The notes beneath the pieces were generated by a model. It saw only the letters and a program-made list of their open reading frames with translations. It was not told where the DNA came from and searched no databases. Positions 1-6,110 of a stretch of DNA of 12,985 nt are shown here, piece after piece. Numbering within the stretch: the stretch's first letter is position 1; each line of letters starts with the position of its first letter. The stretch is from Pseudomonadota bacterium (GTDB lineage: Bacteria; Desulfobacterota; Desulfovibrionia; Desulfovibrionales; Desulfovibrionaceae): assembly GCA_023435825.1 (NCBI GenBank), contig JAEZMB010000302.1:1-12985 (forward strand). Direction: 5' to 3'. The position numbers and the translations under genes are program-made.

Positions 1-322
1 GATGATCCCCCCGGACCCCCGCGATAGGTGTGGGAGGGGGCGGGGCGCAGAGCATTCGGGCGGAGGGGACACGGGGGTGAATCCGGGGCGTCGGGCACTT
101 GTCGGAAAGCCTTTGTCGGGGCTGGCGAGCACGCCGCGTTCGGTCGAAACGAGTTGCCGTTTCCCTGAAAACAGGCCATCTTGCCGCATGAATTTGGTTT
201 CCATTCGCTGACGATCATATCGGCGTCCGCCGGGCGGATGTCGGTCCGATTTTTGGCGCGACGCCAAGGGCGGGATGGAACCCCGGAAATCGCCAGCCGG
301 CCGGCATGGCTGAGGGAAGGTC
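1..322. other. Left-edge region without a supportable gene
   Basis: I see no coding frame with a family signature or a convincing ribosome-binding site in these 322 bases. The short open frames at 2-211 and 181-387 have arginine/glycine-rich compositions typical of out-of-frame reading in GC-rich DNA. One perfect short hairpin stands out at 253-267 (TTGGCG, loop CGA, CGCCAA). It is preceded, not followed, by a run of T on the plus strand, so it does not read as a terminator of an upstream plus-strand gene. The region probably holds the end of an upstream intergenic stretch and the leader or promoter of the glycosyltransferase gene that starts at 323. I could not find a promoter with good matches and spacing. 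Confidence 0.4.
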
Positions 323-3300
323 ATGGCAGAGCCAAACGACAGCGTCGCCGTCCTGGTTTTCAGCAAGGACCGGGCACTGCAGCTTGAACTCATGCTGCGG
401 ACGTATTTCGCCTGTTGCGAGGATGCCGCCGCCGGCGTCGTCCATATCCTGTACGCGACTTCCGACGAGACCCAGGCCGGGCAGTACGCCGCGCTGGCCC
501 AGGCCTATCCGCAAGTCCGCTTCCACCCGGAAATCGCGTTTCGCGACGATGTGCTGCGGTTCACGCGCCTGGGACAATACGTCCTGTACGCGGTGGACGA
601 CGCCGTTTTCGTGCGCCCGTGCCGGCTTGGGGACGGCGTTCGCGCGCTGCAGGAACATCCCGGCCTGATCGGGTTTTCCTACCGGCTGGGCCGCAACATC
701 GTCAGCCACTACCCCACGGGAACCACCCAGGCGGCCGCGACGTTCGCCCCCCTCGCCCCCGGCCTGCTCCGGGTGGACTGGACCCGGTCGGCCCAGTATT
801 TCGCCTATCCGCTGGAGGTCTCCAGCTCGCTTTTTCGCACCGCCGACATCCTCCCGGTGCTGGAGCACAACGCCTTCGACCACCCCAATACGCTGGAATC
901 GATACTCAACGGCAGCAAGTCCGCCTTTTTAAAGCTGCGCCCCGACGTGGCCTTTTACGAGACTTCCGCCGCCTTCTGCATTCCCCTCAATGTCGTGCAG
1001 AGCCGGTTCGACAACCGCCACGCCGGCCAGGCGGACTGGAGCGCGGCGGCGCTGGCGGCGCGCTTCGCCAAGGGGGAACGGCTGTTCCCGGACGGCTTGC
1101 CCGGGGTCATCCCGGAGTCCTGCCACCAGGAAGTCCCGGCGGACATCCGCGTGCCGTCCCAGGGGCCGGCGGCTTCCCTCCCCCGGGAGCCATTTGTTTC
1201 CATCTGCATCCCGGTGCATAACCGGGAAGCCCTGATCGGCGAGGCCATCGCCTCGGCCCTGGCCCAGGAATATCCGCGTTTTGAAGTCGTGGTCATCGAC
1301 GACGGCTCCACCGACGCCACCGCGTCCGTGGTCGCCGGCTACGCCGATCCCCGGCTGCGCTACGTCCGCCAGGACAACGGCGGCCGGCCGGCGGCCCGCA
1401 ACCGCTGCCTGCGGGAAGCCCGGGGCGAATACGTCCTGTGGCTCGATTCCGACGATCTGCTGCTGCCCGGCGTCTTGCCGGACTATGCCCGCATCCTGAG
1501 GCAGTACCCCGACGTGGACATCGTCTACGGCGATCTCGAATCCATTTCCGAACAGCGCCAGCACATGCGCCTGGAGACCTACAAGGATTGGTACCGCAAG
1601 CCCGAGGCGCTGCTGGCCGCCATGGCCATGTGGAACGAGTTGCCCAATCCGGGCACCTTGGTGCGCCGCAGCTGCTTCGAGGCCCTGGGGGAATTCTCCC
1701 CGGACTATCCCCGCGCCCAGGATTACGAATGGTTCACGCGGGTTCCGGGCAAGGCCGAAGTCAAGCACGCCGGCCGGGTCGTGTGCCAATGGCGGCACCA
1801 CGGCAACGCCCGGGCGACCAACGGCCAGAACCTCGAACTGGACTGCCGCGTGGTGGACGGCCTGCTGGCCGCCCATCCGTTGTCCGCGCTTTGCCCGGAC
1901 CTGGACTGGTCCCGCCTGCCGCCGCCGACCTGCGAAGCCCTGGCGTCGCTGAAATTCGCCGAGCGTTTCACCCGTCTGGGCTGCCTGAGCCGGGCGCTGG
2001 TCTGGGTCCGCCGGGCACTGCGGGCCAAGGCCGGGCCGGAGATCGACCGGCTGGCCACGGACTACATGGAGGCCATCTCGCAAAACGCCGATCAGGCCGG
2101 CCGGGAAAGCCTCTCCCAGCGCGCGGTGTTGGCGGCCATCGCCGCCAACCGCGACGGCGGCGGAAGCCAGCGGGTGTTGCTCGTGGGCGAATTTTTCTGG
2201 CCTTCCCTGGGCGGCATCGAGGTCTTTCTGGAAGACCTGGGAGCCGGGCTGATCGCCCAGGGGCTGGCCGTGGACGTGGCGACCAAGACCGTGCCGGGCC
2301 GGCCGGCCGCCGTCTACCGGGGCATGCGGATTTTCGAATTCCCGAATTACATGGTTCCCGACGCCGCCAAGCCGGGCGGCATCGCGGACATCGGGATGCT
2401 GGTCCTCAAGGGCGGTTACGACGCGGTGATCCTTTTAGCCCATCCGGCCGTGCTGCCGTTTTACCTGCTGTCCCTGCCCCAGCCCCGGCCCAAGATCATC
2501 TACCTGCCGATCATCAACCGGGAGAATCTGGACGGCTACCTCGACAGCGGCGTGTTGCCGGCCGTGATGCGCCAGATCGCCCAGGCCGACGCGTTGGCGA
2601 GCATCACGGAATCCTCCTGCGACGCCCAACTGCTCGAAACCGCCGGCCTGCCATACCAGTTCATCCCCCACGCCGTGCGCGACACGCCGGCGGCGACGCC
2701 GTTTCGCCAAACCATCGGCTATCCGGCGGACAAGCCGCTGTTCGTCATGGTCGCCAACTATTGGCCGGTGAAAAACCACATCGGGCTCATCCGCGTCATG
2801 CGGCAATTGCCCGGCGAGTGGAAGCTCCACATCATCGGCAACCCCCATCTGGAATGGTATTTCAAGGAAGTGCGAAAGGCGGCCGAAGGCGATGCCCGCA
2901 TCGAGGTCGCCGGATTTACGCCGCGCGACATCACGGCCGCGGCCATACGCGACGCGGACCTGCTGTTTCTGGCTTCCAACGGCGAAGGCTGCCCCATGGT
3001 CATCCTGCAGGCCATGAACCACGGCACCCCGTGGCTGGCCACGCCGCAATGCGGCTCGGTGCGCGACCAGGCCGGCGGCGTGGTGGTGGCCCTGGAGCAT
3101 TTCGGCCGGGTGGCCGCGACGCTGGTCCAGCACCCGTTGATCCGCAAGGCGCTGGGCGATCTGGGCCGGCAGCACGCCAGGAAGTGTTTTGACATCGGCC
3201 GGGTGACGGCCGCCTTCGCCGACATCGTCCGGGGCCGGGACACGCAGCAGGATTTCCGCTATCCCAAGGCCTTGCGCGACAAGAACGACGCCGTCGTCCA

Positions 3301-3331
3301 GAAGGTGCTGCGGTTGTCGGGGCTGGAATGA
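323..3331 (+). CDS. Multi-domain glycosyltransferase (GT-A-like + GT2 + GT4 fusion)
   Basis: A 1002-residue cytoplasmic-type protein that probably transfers several sugars during polysaccharide or glycan assembly. Three parts are visible. Residues 1 to about 285 look like a GT-A-type domain (FSKDRALQLELMLRTY near the start, VDD at 91-93 as a possible DXD-type metal site). Residues about 289-520 are a clear GT2 domain (VSICIPVHNRE, VVIDDGSTDA with D326/D327, LDSDD at 374-378). Residues about 617-1000 are a GT4/GT-B domain (VLLVGEFFWPSLGGIEVF, then NGEGCPMVILQAMNHG). In GT4 enzymes the last motif is normally E-x7-E. Here the first Glu is E888 but the second is Gln896. A helical linker lies around 520-616. 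The ATG at 323 has GAGG seven bases upstream. An FkbM methyltransferase follows after 13 bp, so the two are probably co-transcribed. Donor and acceptor sugars cannot be told from sequence. Family assignment of the two C-terminal domains is secure; that of the N-terminal domain is tentative. Confidence 0.93.
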   Translation: MAEPNDSVAVLVFSKDRALQLELMLRTYFACCEDAAAGVVHILYATSDETQAGQYAALAQAYPQVRFHPEIAFRDDVLRFTRLGQYVLYAVDDAVFVRPCRLGDGVRALQEHPGLIGFSYRLGRNIVSHYPTGTTQAAATFAPLAPGLLRVDWTRSAQYFAYPLEVSSSLFRTADILPVLEHNAFDHPNTLESILNGSKSAFLKLRPDVAFYETSAAFCIPLNVVQSRFDNRHAGQADWSAAALAARFAKGERLFPDGLPGVIPESCHQEVPADIRVPSQGPAASLPREPFVSICIPVHNREALIGEAIASALAQEYPRFEVVVIDDGSTDATASVVAGYADPRLRYVRQDNGGRPAARNRCLREARGEYVLWLDSDDLLLPGVLPDYARILRQYPDVDIVYGDLESISEQRQHMRLETYKDWYRKPEALLAAMAMWNELPNPGTLVRRSCFEALGEFSPDYPRAQDYEWFTRVPGKAEVKHAGRVVCQWRHHGNARATNGQNLELDCRVVDGLLAAHPLSALCPDLDWSRLPPPTCEALASLKFAERFTRLGCLSRALVWVRRALRAKAGPEIDRLATDYMEAISQNADQAGRESLSQRAVLAAIAANRDGGGSQRVLLVGEFFWPSLGGIEVFLEDLGAGLIAQGLAVDVATKTVPGRPAAVYRGMRIFEFPNYMVPDAAKPGGIADIGMLVLKGGYDAVILLAHPAVLPFYLLSLPQPRPKIIYLPIINRENLDGYLDSGVLPAVMRQIAQADALASITESSCDAQLLETAGLPYQFIPHAVRDTPAATPFRQTIGYPADKPLFVMVANYWPVKNHIGLIRVMRQLPGEWKLHIIGNPHLEWYFKEVRKAAEGDARIEVAGFTPRDITAAAIRDADLLFLASNGEGCPMVILQAMNHGTPWLATPQCGSVRDQAGGVVVALEHFGRVAATLVQHPLIRKALGDLGRQHARKCFDIGRVTAAFADIVRGRDTQQDFRYPKALRDKNDAVVQKVLRLSGLE

Positions 3332-3332
3332 C

Positions 3333-3339
3333 AAGGAGG
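3333..3339 (+). promoter_or_regulatory. Strong Shine-Dalgarno of the FkbM methyltransferase gene
   Basis: AAGGAGG lies in the 13-bp gap after the glycosyltransferase stop codon (TGA at 3329-3331), five bases before the ATG at 3345. It fixes the start of the methyltransferase and supports coupled expression with the gene before it. Confidence 0.8.
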
Positions 3340-3344
3340 CCCGC

Positions 3345-4004
3345 ATGGTGAAAACGATCACTCTGGAAATAGGCGGGGTCGCCCTCCCCGTTCGTGTGCC
3401 GACCAAGGAATTGTTCCGGCTGCAGTCCATCTTTGAAGAACAAGAGTACGCGGTGGCGGATACGGAACCGGTGCGGACCATCGTCGACATCGGGGCGAAC
3501 ATCGGGCTTTCCGCCATGTATTTCAAGGCGTCGCATCCGGCGGCTCGCGTCTATTGTTTTGAACCGTGCTCGACGTCCTTCGCGCTGCTTGCGCACAACA
3601 TCGCCAGACTCGCCGACGTGCAAGCCTGGCAGGTGGCAGTCTCCGACTTTGACGGCCAGGCGACCTTGAAAATCCACGCCGCCAATTCCGGCCAGAACAG
3701 CCTGGTCGGCCAGGACGCGAATTTCGCTTCCAGCGAGACGGTTCCGGTCCGCGACGCCGGGGCGCTGCTGCGGGAGCTGTCCCTCGCCGAGATCGACATC
3801 TTGAAGGTCGACACCGAAGGCAGCGAACTGCCCATTTTGCAAAGCCTGGCGCCCATGCTGCCCCAGGTGCGGCACATCCTGGTGGAAACCCACGGGATGC
3901 AGGATCGTCTGGCCATAGAGGCCCTGCTCCACAGCCACGAACTGGCCCGGGACAGAAGCCACGCCGAGGGGTTCGGGGTCCTGTGGTTTCGGCGCAAGGG
4001 CTAG
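3345..4004 (+). CDS. FkbM-family SAM-dependent methyltransferase
   Basis: A 219-residue class-I methyltransferase of the FkbM (Methyltransf_21) family, expected to O-methylate a sugar or other hydroxyl using S-adenosylmethionine. The SAM-binding motif I is VDIGANIG at residues 47-54. The acidic loop after strand 2 is FEP at 72-74. The family hallmark KVDTEGSE sits at 154-161, followed by the typical ETHG at 181-184. Length is in the normal range for stand-alone FkbM proteins, and no signal peptide or membrane segment is seen. It starts 13 bp after the glycosyltransferase with a near-perfect Shine-Dalgarno, so it is the second gene of that operon. FkbM proteins are common in capsule, O-antigen and flagellin-glycan clusters, which suggests that the glycan made here carries a methyl group. 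The substrate is inferred from context only. Confidence 0.92.
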   Translation: MVKTITLEIGGVALPVRVPTKELFRLQSIFEEQEYAVADTEPVRTIVDIGANIGLSAMYFKASHPAARVYCFEPCSTSFALLAHNIARLADVQAWQVAVSDFDGQATLKIHAANSGQNSLVGQDANFASSETVPVRDAGALLRELSLAEIDILKVDTEGSELPILQSLAPMLPQVRHILVETHGMQDRLAIEALLHSHELARDRSHAEGFGVLWFRRKG

Positions 4005-4105
4005 GGCCAAGGCGCTCCCCGCCGTCAGGGCCAGGCCGGGGCCGGCTCTTGGCGCGCCGCTGGTGATGGAGAAAAATCCGGGGAGCGGGTCGCGGGGAAA
4101 CGCCC

Positions 4106-5077
4106 ATGAAGAACAAGGACACGGCCTGTCTGGTGACGGGCTGCGCGGGATTCATCGGCAGCCATCTTGCCCAGGCCCTGTTGTCCCGAGGCTGGGCCGT
4201 GCTCGGGGTGGACAGCCTGGTCACGGGCCATCGCGCCAACATGGCGGCCTTTGCCGACCACCCGGGCTTCACCTTCTGGGAGCGTGACGTCCGCGCCCCG
4301 CACCTGGTGCGGGACGCCCTGGCCGCCCTGCCCGGGCTGCGCGCCGTGTTCCATCTGGCCGCCGTGGTCAGCGTGCCCTATTCCATCGACCATCCCCAGC
4401 TGACCATGGCCGTGAATCTCGACGCGACCCTGGCCCTGCACGCGGACTCGCGCCAGGCCGGCCTGCCGGCCTTTGTCTTCGCCGGGTCGGCCGCCGAATA
4501 CGGCGACGCCGCGACCATCCCGGTGGCCGAGGAGGCCGCCGGACCGGAAACCGTCCAGCAAAGCCCCTACGGCCGGGCGAAATACCTGGCTTCGGCGGCC
4601 ATTGCCGCTTCCGGGCACGGCGCATCGCTGCGCTGCTTCAATGTCTACGGCCCGCGCCAAGATGCCTCCAGCCCCTACAGCGGCGTCATTTCCCGCTTCA
4701 TGGAGGCGGGATTCGCCCGCCGGCCCCTGACCGTCTTTGGCGACGGCGGGCAAACCCGGGATTTTGTGGCCGTCGACGACGTAGTGACAGGCTATCTGCT
4801 GGCCGCCGGCCTGACCGGCCCCCTGGGCCGGCCCCTGGCCGGCGTGTACAATCTGGGCACGGGCCGGGCCACCTCCATCCTCGAATTGATCCAGGCCCTG
4901 GGCGAGCTGGCGGGCGAGGAACCGGCCGTGACCTTCCTGCCGCCAAGGCCGGGGGACATCCGCCATTCCGTGGCCGATTGCGCGAAACTGGCTGCGGCGG
5001 GCTTCAGGCCGGGCCTGACGCTCCGGGAGGGCCTGGCCCGACTGGCGGCCTGGTGGCGCGCCGGGCAGGCCGGCTGA
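4106..5077 (+). CDS. NAD-dependent sugar-nucleotide epimerase/dehydratase (GalE/WbpP-like)
   Basis: A 323-residue extended short-chain dehydrogenase that acts on a nucleotide-activated sugar, most likely as a 4-epimerase of UDP-glucose or UDP-GlcNAc type. The NAD-binding glycine motif is TGCAGFIGSH at residues 11-20 (G12, G15, G18). The catalytic Ser/Tyr/Lys are S128 (in GSAAEYG), Y155 and K159 (YGRAK). NVYGPRQD followed by SPYSGVISRF near 179-198 resembles the WbpP/GalE branch. GDGGQTRDFVAVDDV and RPGDIRHSVAD are typical C-terminal motifs of the family. The ATG at 4106 is preceded by GGGGAAA about five bases upstream. It lies 101 bp after the methyltransferase in the same direction and probably supplies a sugar donor for the glycosyltransferase. 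The exact substrate is not decidable; dehydratase or reductase activity is a less likely alternative because the epimerase-type motifs are complete. Confidence 0.9.
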   Translation: MKNKDTACLVTGCAGFIGSHLAQALLSRGWAVLGVDSLVTGHRANMAAFADHPGFTFWERDVRAPHLVRDALAALPGLRAVFHLAAVVSVPYSIDHPQLTMAVNLDATLALHADSRQAGLPAFVFAGSAAEYGDAATIPVAEEAAGPETVQQSPYGRAKYLASAAIAASGHGASLRCFNVYGPRQDASSPYSGVISRFMEAGFARRPLTVFGDGGQTRDFVAVDDVVTGYLLAAGLTGPLGRPLAGVYNLGTGRATSILELIQALGELAGEEPAVTFLPPRPGDIRHSVADCAKLAAAGFRPGLTLREGLARLAAWWRAGQAG

Positions 5078-5195
5078 TCCCGGCGAAAACGGCGGATCTT
5101 CAAGGACGGCTTGTTGCTGCAAGGGGCGGGCTCACGTCGGCTGGCGGGAAACGCCCTCAGCCCGGCAACGGCACATTCGCGAATGAAGCGGCAGG

Positions 5196-5440
5196 CAAAA
5201 AGAAAGGCCCCGGCGGAACAAGCCGGGGCCAGTGACGTTGTGCTGTAAAAAATGACTTATGGGTTTTCGTTACGTCCTCGACTAAGACTGTAAGGCTCGT
5301 GTTTGCCACACGTGGAGTTTGCCAGGATACGTATTTATCGCCGGCCTGCAATGCCCTACTGCGAGGAAGCCTGCTCTACTGTTGATTCACCCAATGGCAT
5401 CGCCTCCGTTAGGGTTGCTAACAACCTTCACTAGGGACAC
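5196..5440 (-). ncRNA. Putative stand-alone structured non-coding RNA
   Basis: Minus-strand transcription unit of about 245 nt with its own promoter (-35 at 5470-5475, -10 at 5447-5452) and an intrinsic terminator (5197-5230). It contains no convincing protein frame. Composition is clearly lower in GC than the flanking DNA. Several complementary pairs support a folded RNA. The 5' segments 5428-5432 and 5421-5425 can pair with 3' segments 5231-5235 and 5237-5241 as a closing helix just before the terminator. An 8-bp helix joins 5396-5403 with 5348-5355 (one G-U pair). Small hairpins lie at 5298-5312 (five pairs, loop of five) and 5413-5426 (competing with part of the closing helix). The closing helix and the size recall 6S RNA, but I do not recognise a conserved 6S, tmRNA, RNase P or SRP sequence. 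Family therefore unknown; existence of an RNA gene is well supported, identity is not. Confidence 0.68.
5197..5230 (-). terminator. Intrinsic terminator of the putative ncRNA
   Basis: A perfect 9-bp stem (GGCCCCGGC 5206-5214 / GCCGGGGCC 5222-5230) with a 7-nt loop. On the minus strand it is followed by TTTCTTTTT. There is no T run on the plus-strand side, so the element serves minus-strand transcription and not the convergent epimerase gene. Confidence 0.85.
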
Positions 5441-5446
5441 GACTAA

Positions 5447-5475
5447 CATATAGGTCCGGGCCGTGATCTTGTCCA
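5447..5475 (-). promoter_or_regulatory. Sigma-70-type promoter of the putative ncRNA
   Basis: Read on the minus strand: TGGACA (5 of 6 to TTGACA) at 5470-5475, a 17-bp spacer, then TATATG (4 of 6 to TATAAT) at 5447-5452. Predicted transcription start near 5440. It faces the terminator at 5197-5230. Confidence 0.6.
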
Positions 5476-5641
5476 GTGGTTTTTCCATGGAAACATGCGT
5501 CCGCGAAATCTCCGCCGCATCAAGGGGTTCGGACGCGTCGGCCGCCGCCAAGGCCGCTCCAACAGGCCGTGGCCCGGCCCACGACGGCCCGGAAGGTAGG
5601 TTGTACGCCAAGACGGAGCACTACGATTTCCCCGGACCCCG

Positions 5642-5693
5642 CGCCCACCCGACGCCCCGGGCAGTCCCGATGGCGTCTCGCCCACCCGACGCC
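5642..5693. repeat. 15-bp exact direct repeat with 37-bp period
   Basis: CGCCCACCCGACGCC occurs at 5642-5656 and again at 5679-5693. The second copy is also part of a 7-bp inverted repeat, TGGCGTC (5671-5677) and GACGCCA (5688-5694). The function is unknown; it could be a regulator-binding array or a small duplication. Confidence 0.75.
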
Positions 5694-5711
5694 AAGCCCG
5701 GCCAGGGCCGG

Positions 5712-5785
5712 TTGCGAAACATGTGAAGCATTTTGACCCAATACGGGCTTGCGGTGTTTCGTTTTTGGGGCATTTGCGCAACATG
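5712..5785 (+). promoter_or_regulatory. Paired TTGCG(A/C)AACATG sites, candidate upstream activator sites
   Basis: TTGCGAAACATG at 5712-5723 and TTGCGCAACATG at 5774-5785 match at 11 of 12 positions and are 62 bp apart, close to six helical turns. They lie roughly 145-220 bp upstream of the -24/-12 promoter at 5930-5945. That is the usual distance for binding sites of sigma-54 enhancer-binding proteins. The second copy contains the perfect palindrome TTGCGCAA. The repeat is seen directly; its role is inferred. Confidence 0.45.
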
Positions 5786-5929
5786 CTGCAATATTTAAAA
5801 TAGCATAAGAATTTGCCGCTTTTTGCTGCCCCTCGCCGCCACGTTTTTGGTCACGTTGGGACTCCCGGCGTGATCTATTCCAGCTCCCAATTTTCATCAA
5901 TATACTTATTTTATTGAATATTACTGGCC

Positions 5930-5945
5930 TGGAGTGATCCTTGCT
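5930..5945 (+). promoter_or_regulatory. Sigma-54 (RpoN) promoter candidate of the AOR gene
   Basis: TGGAGTGATCCTTGCT has the -24 GG (5931-5932) and -12 GC (5943-5944) separated by exactly ten bases, and a full TTGCT -12 element. The -24 half matches the consensus TGGCAC only in TGG. The DNA just upstream is AT-rich, with an inverted repeat TCAATA/TATTGA near 5898-5918 that could be a bending-protein (IHF-like) or regulator site. The predicted start, about 5956, leaves a leader of about 155 nt before the AOR start codon. Confidence 0.6.
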
Positions 5946-5966
5946 AGTTTTAACACAATCGCAACC

Positions 5967-6039
5967 TTCCGCCTCCCGGCGCTCCGGCGAAGTGCGCGTC
6001 GTCGGACAGCCGCTAAAGGTGGCCGGACGGGAGGCGGGA
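5967..6039 (+). promoter_or_regulatory. Structured 5' leader of AOR, riboswitch candidate
   Basis: A long stem is formed by CCGCCTCCCG (5969-5978) and CGGGAGGCGG (6028-6037), extended outward by one U-G and one U-A pair. Stacked inside it is TCCGGC (5983-5988) with GCCGGA (6022-6027), leaving a 33-nt apical region. A further helix, CCTTGC (6052-6057) with GCAAGG (6068-6073), lies closer to the ribosome-binding site at 6101-6106. A compact leader fold ahead of a tungsten/molybdenum-pterin enzyme recalls Moco/Tuco-class RNAs, which are known upstream of such genes. I cannot confirm the conserved core of that class, so the identity is speculative while the inverted repeat is certain. Confidence 0.45.
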
Positions 6040-6100
6040 TACGAGGAATTTCCTTGCCGTGTGGCATGCAAGGCCGGTTGGCCAAGAAAACACCATGGTT

Positions 6101-6106
6101 GGAGGG
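6101..6106 (+). promoter_or_regulatory. Shine-Dalgarno deciding the AOR start
   Basis: GGAGGG lies four bases before ATG 6111. No comparable site precedes the other in-frame start codons between 5934 and 6110, and those would fall in or ahead of the predicted leader. Confidence 0.8.
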
Positions 6107-6110
6107 TATA

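Larger units (their letters stand above)
5461..5929. other. Intergenic control region between the ncRNA promoter and the AOR promoter
   Basis: No gene is supported here. The stretch holds a 15-bp exact direct repeat (5642-5656, 5679-5693), a hairpin TGGCGTC / GACGCCA (5671-5694), a near-identical 12-bp pair (5712-5723, 5774-5785), and a distinctly AT-rich segment at about 5786-5925 just upstream of the AOR sigma-54 promoter. Short minus-strand frames in this stretch lack family signatures. Confidence 0.5.

Noticed and set aside
253..267. Terminator at the left edge
   Set aside because: The hairpin is perfect but short, and the T run precedes it on the plus strand with none following on the minus strand.
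929..2083. Minus-strand open frame of 384 codons opposite the glycosyltransferase
   Set aside because: Antisense shadow in high-GC DNA. It shows no domain signature, while the plus strand carries clear GT2 motifs in the same segment.
1438..3192. 584-codon plus-strand frame inside the glycosyltransferase gene
   Set aside because: The translation is Arg/Gly/Pro-rich and has no motif; it is the alternative frame of a real gene.
5157..5351. Small minus-strand protein over the ncRNA region
   Set aside because: It would start at a TTG, read through the terminator hairpin and end in its downstream sequence. The RNA folding, promoter and terminator explain the region better.
5196..5440. tmRNA, RNase P RNA or SRP RNA as identity of the ncRNA
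   Set aside because: No tag-peptide frame ending in Ala-Ala, no tRNA-like 3' end, and no recognisable RNase P or SRP core sequence could be found by eye.
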